Both the position numbers and the translations under genes were made by a program. The notes under the pieces were generated by a model that did not search any database, was not told the DNA's origin, and saw nothing but the letters and a program-made list of their open reading frames with translations. DNA of 64,000 nt, taken from contig NZ_JAJONE010000006.1 in the NCBI RefSeq assembly GCF_024700075.1, forward strand, positions 62,001-126,000, in the 5' to 3' direction. Source of the DNA: Hymenobacter sp. J193 (GTDB taxonomy: Bacteria; Bacteroidota; Bacteroidia; Cytophagales; Hymenobacteraceae). Shown piece after piece: positions 62,002 to 64,000 of the stretch; the stretch's first letter is position 1, and the number at the start of each line of letters is the position of its first letter.

Positions 62002-62562
62002 ATGCTTGAACTCCTGCAACAACCCTGGCCCTGGTACGTGGCTGGCCCTTTGATTGGCCTGACGGTGCCCGCGCTGCTGCTCGTAGGCAACAAGGCCCTG
62101 GGTATCAGCTCCTCGCTGCGTCATGTCTGCGCCGCCTGCGTGCCGGCCGGCATCCCTTTTCTGACCTATAACTGGCGGGCCGAAATCTGGAACCTGGTGT
62201 TCGTGCTCGGCATTGCGCTGGGCGGCTTCATCGGCTACCGCGTGCTGGGCCACCCCGACGTTATCGGCATCTCGGCCGCCACCGTGCGCGACCTGAAAGC
62301 CGAGATGCACCTGACCGACTTCTCCGGCCTGCTGCCCCGCGAGTTGTTCGCCCTGGAAAATCTGGCCAACTGGAAAGGCTGGGTGTTCCTAGTGCTGGGC
62401 GGCTTTCTGGTGGGCTTCGGCACGCGCTACGCCGGCGGCTGCACCTCGGGCCACGCCATTTCGGGCCTATCGAACCTGCAATGGGTGTCGCTGGTGGCCG
62501 TCATCGGGTTCTTTGCCGGTGGCCTACTGATGACCTGGATTATTTACCCGATGCTGTTCTAA
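62002..62562 (+). CDS. YeeE/YedE-family sulfur transporter, large half
   Basis: The 186-residue membrane protein has [16 protein letters not shown] (Cys147) and an HVCAAC segment (Cys43, Cys46) that fit the YeeE/TsuA family (thiosulfate or sulfur transport). The smaller partner half is encoded at 63223, so the two may form one transporter. The methyltransferase gene lies between them. Confidence 0.88.
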   Translation: MLELLQQPWPWYVAGPLIGLTVPALLLVGNKALGISSSLRHVCAACVPAGIPFLTYNWRAEIWNLVFVLGIALGGFIGYRVLGHPDVIGISAATVRDLKAEMHLTDFSGLLPRELFALENLANWKGWVFLVLGGFLVGFGTRYAGGCTSGHAISGLSNLQWVSLVAVIGFFAGGLLMTWIIYPMLF

Positions 62563-62581
62563 TCCTCCTCAATTCTCGTTC

Positions 62582-63226
62582 ATGGAAGCTTTTGCGCCAA
62601 GTGCCGTCGATTTCTGGGATGCCCGCTACGCGGAGGAGGCCTATGCTTACGGCACCGAGCCGAACACCTACTTCCGCCAGCAGTTGGATGCGCTGCCGCC
62701 CGGCCGCCTGCTGCTGCTGGCCGAAGGCGAAGGCCGCAACGCGGTGTACGCCGCCAAGCGCGGCTGGGAAGTAACGGCCGTGGATTTCAGCGACGAAGGC
62801 CGCTCCAAAGCCCTGCGCCTGGCCGTAAGTCAGCGCGTGCGACTCCAGTACCGAGTAGCTGACCTCACCGCCCTCGCGTGGCAGCAGGCCGGCTACTATG
62901 ATGCAGTGGGCCTCATTTACGCCCATTTTTCCCCGGTTGACCGCCAGGCGGTTCACGCCGCCGCCGCCAGCCTGGCCCCCGGCGGACACCTTTTACTCGA
63001 AGCCTTTAGCCCCCGGCAGCTTGGTCTGCCCTCGGGCGGCCCCAAGTCCGCCGAACTGCTTTACGAGCCGGCTACGCTGGCCACCGACTTTGCCGGGCTG
63101 ACGCTACTCGAAAACCACGAGTTGGGCGTGGTGCTGCACGAAGGCAGCTTCCACGCCGGCCCCGCCAACGTGGTGCGCCTGCTGGCCACCCGCCCTTCCA
63201 CCCCCGAATCCACCAACTCCCTATGA
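62582..63226 (+). CDS. SAM-dependent methyltransferase (TehB/thiopurine-like)
   Basis: The 214-residue class I methyltransferase has the SAM-binding LLLLAEGEGRNAVYAAKRGW and VDFSDEGRSKAL, and Asp in YDAVGLIYAHF. The N-terminal YAEEAYAYGTEPNTYF is common to small methyltransferases of sulfur and tellurite loci. It probably methylates a small thiol or sulfide. Its stop overlaps the next start by 4 bases (ATGA). Confidence 0.88.
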   Translation: MEAFAPSAVDFWDARYAEEAYAYGTEPNTYFRQQLDALPPGRLLLLAEGEGRNAVYAAKRGWEVTAVDFSDEGRSKALRLAVSQRVRLQYRVADLTALAWQQAGYYDAVGLIYAHFSPVDRQAVHAAAASLAPGGHLLLEAFSPRQLGLPSGGPKSAELLYEPATLATDFAGLTLLENHELGVVLHEGSFHAGPANVVRLLATRPSTPESTNSL

Positions 63227-63633
63227 AATACCTCAAATACCTAGTGCTGGGCACACTGTTCGGCATTATTCTCACCAAAAGCGAAGTTGTCAGCTGGTTT
63301 CGGATTCAGGAAATGTTCCGCTTCCAGAGCTTCCACATGTACGGCGTCATCGGCTCGGCCATTCTGGTGGGCATGATTTCCATTCAACTCATCAAGCGCA
63401 ACCGCCTCAAGTCGATTGACGGGGAGGAAATCAAGATTACCGACAAGAAATTCAACCACGGCATCTGGATTGGGGGCTTCATCTTCGGCCTCGGCTGGGC
63501 GCTCACCGGGGCCTGTCCTGGCCCGCTGTTCGCGCAGCTGGGCAGTGGCATTGGCTCGGCGGCTGTCCTGATTCTGGCCGCGCTGGCCGGCACCTGGACC
63601 TACAGCGCCCTGCGCGAAAAGCTTCCCTACTAA
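63223..63633 (+). CDS. YeeE/YedE-like small half (DUF6691 type)
   Basis: The 136-residue membrane protein has GACPGPLFAQLGSG (Cys98) and four membrane segments. It pairs with the gene at 62002 as the second half of a split YeeE-type transporter. The start overlaps the methyltransferase stop. Confidence 0.85.
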   Translation: MKYLKYLVLGTLFGIILTKSEVVSWFRIQEMFRFQSFHMYGVIGSAILVGMISIQLIKRNRLKSIDGEEIKITDKKFNHGIWIGGFIFGLGWALTGACPGPLFAQLGSGIGSAAVLILAALAGTWTYSALREKLPY

Positions 63634-63653
63634 CCCTTTCCGCCACGCCCGTC

Positions 63654-64000
63654 ATGCTTCCCCGCTGGCTCCTGCCGGGCGTTGCGCTACTCATCGGCGC
63701 ACGGCCCGCTCATGCCCAATCCGCTCCACCTGATACGCTGCTGCGGCACGCTGCCCCGGCGGCTATCGCTGCGCCTCCGGCCCCGTTGGCAGCCGATTCC
63801 ACCGCCCCGCTTAGCTTACCCCAGGCCCTGCACCGGGGTACCTTCAGCGGCCACATCCGCACCGTGTTCATGGCCACGCTCAACCGCAGCACTGCCCCCG
63901 ACTATTACGCCCACGGCGTGGGGGCCGGCCTACGCTACGAAACCCAAGCCTGGCACGGCTTGCAGGTGGGCCTAGAAGGCTTCTTTCTGAAAAAGCTGTA
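63654..64000 (+). CDS. Outer-membrane porin-like protein (OprD-type), 5' part
   Basis: The frame starts MLPRWLLPGVALLIG with a signal peptide (HAQSAP) and continues into beta-barrel strands (GTFSGHIRTVFMATLN, YAHGVGAGLRYET, GLQVGLEGFF), an OprD-like pattern of Bacteroidota porins. It runs past the window edge. It could let sulfur compounds enter or leave the periplasm alongside the YeeE pair. Confidence 0.75.
   Translation, partial: MLPRWLLPGVALLIGARPAHAQSAPPDTLLRHAAPAAIAAPPAPLAADSTAPLSLPQALHRGTFSGHIRTVFMATLNRSTAPDYYAHGVGAGLRYETQAWHGLQVGLEGFFLKKL

Overview
The window looks like a conjugative plasmid (or plasmid-like island) of a GC-rich Bacteroidota, most likely a Hymenobacter-type bacterium. 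The reasons are a CTnDOT-type Tra gene set (TraE/F/G/J/K/N/M/I/O), promoter-like TAnnTTTG elements, many Bacteroidota-specific families, high GC, and a RepB-type initiator at the left edge. No rRNA, tRNA or CRISPR array was seen.

Layout. (1) 1-0.65 kb: C-terminal part of a RepB-family initiator, frame-disrupted. (2) 0.8-19.6 kb: a copper/silver-type resistance island. One arm (minus strand) has copA, a cupredoxin and an AraC-type regulator with an HMA-like N-terminus. The divergent arm (plus strand) has small metal-binding secreted proteins, DUF305 and heavy-metal-binding-domain proteins, a TolC/adaptor/RND tripartite efflux pump, a second HMA-AraC regulator, a Cys-rich copper storage protein and a CopZ-like chaperone. 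A TTATGCAA-type sequence recurs upstream of several of these genes. A disrupted PD-(D/E)XK-like gene lies inside the island. (3) 19.65-33.55 kb: a 13.9-kb nested transposon. Its outer ends are 38-40-bp Tn3-type repeats flanked by the same 5 bp (TATTA). It carries an IS5-family element, a secreted alpha/beta hydrolase gene, an ECF sigma factor, a membrane protein and a full Tn3-family transposase module. A second Tn3-family transposon (21055-27560, target duplication ACCCA) sits inside the hydrolase gene and splits it exactly in frame. That inner transposon carries an AraC regulator, a monooxygenase-fold protein and a miniature Tn3-like element with a dead recombinase. (4) 33.6-39.1 kb: a minus-strand block of small plasmid genes ending in an ArdC-like antirestriction protein. 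Three of its transcription units share a nearly identical upstream element at a fixed distance from the start codon, like a conjugative leading region. (5) 39.3-42.3 kb: NhaA and SulP transporters. (6) 42.4-45.5 kb: a Toprim-domain primase-like protein, a duplicated-domain partner and a small regulator-like gene. (7) 45.8-56.5 kb: the conjugation operon, with TraM disrupted by a frameshift. (8) 56.5-58.5 kb: a TlpA-like thioredoxin, a small secreted protein and a VIT1/CCC1-type transporter. (9) 58.9-64 kb: a persulfide/sulfide-type operon led by an ArsR repressor (TauE/SafE, persulfide dioxygenase-rhodanese fusion, rhodanese, split YeeE pair, methyltransferase, and a porin running off the edge).

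How the parts work together. The island moves copper from cytosol to periplasm (CopA, CopZ, Csp) and out of the cell (RND pump), probably under the HMA-AraC regulators. The sulfur operon would oxidise or export reactive sulfur under ArsR control, with matching operator-like dyads also upstream of the tlpA-like gene. Several genes are broken (Rep, PD-ExK gene, TraM, two recombinases, one small ORF). Some breaks lie in C-runs and may be sequencing errors; others are clear nonsense mutations or insertions.
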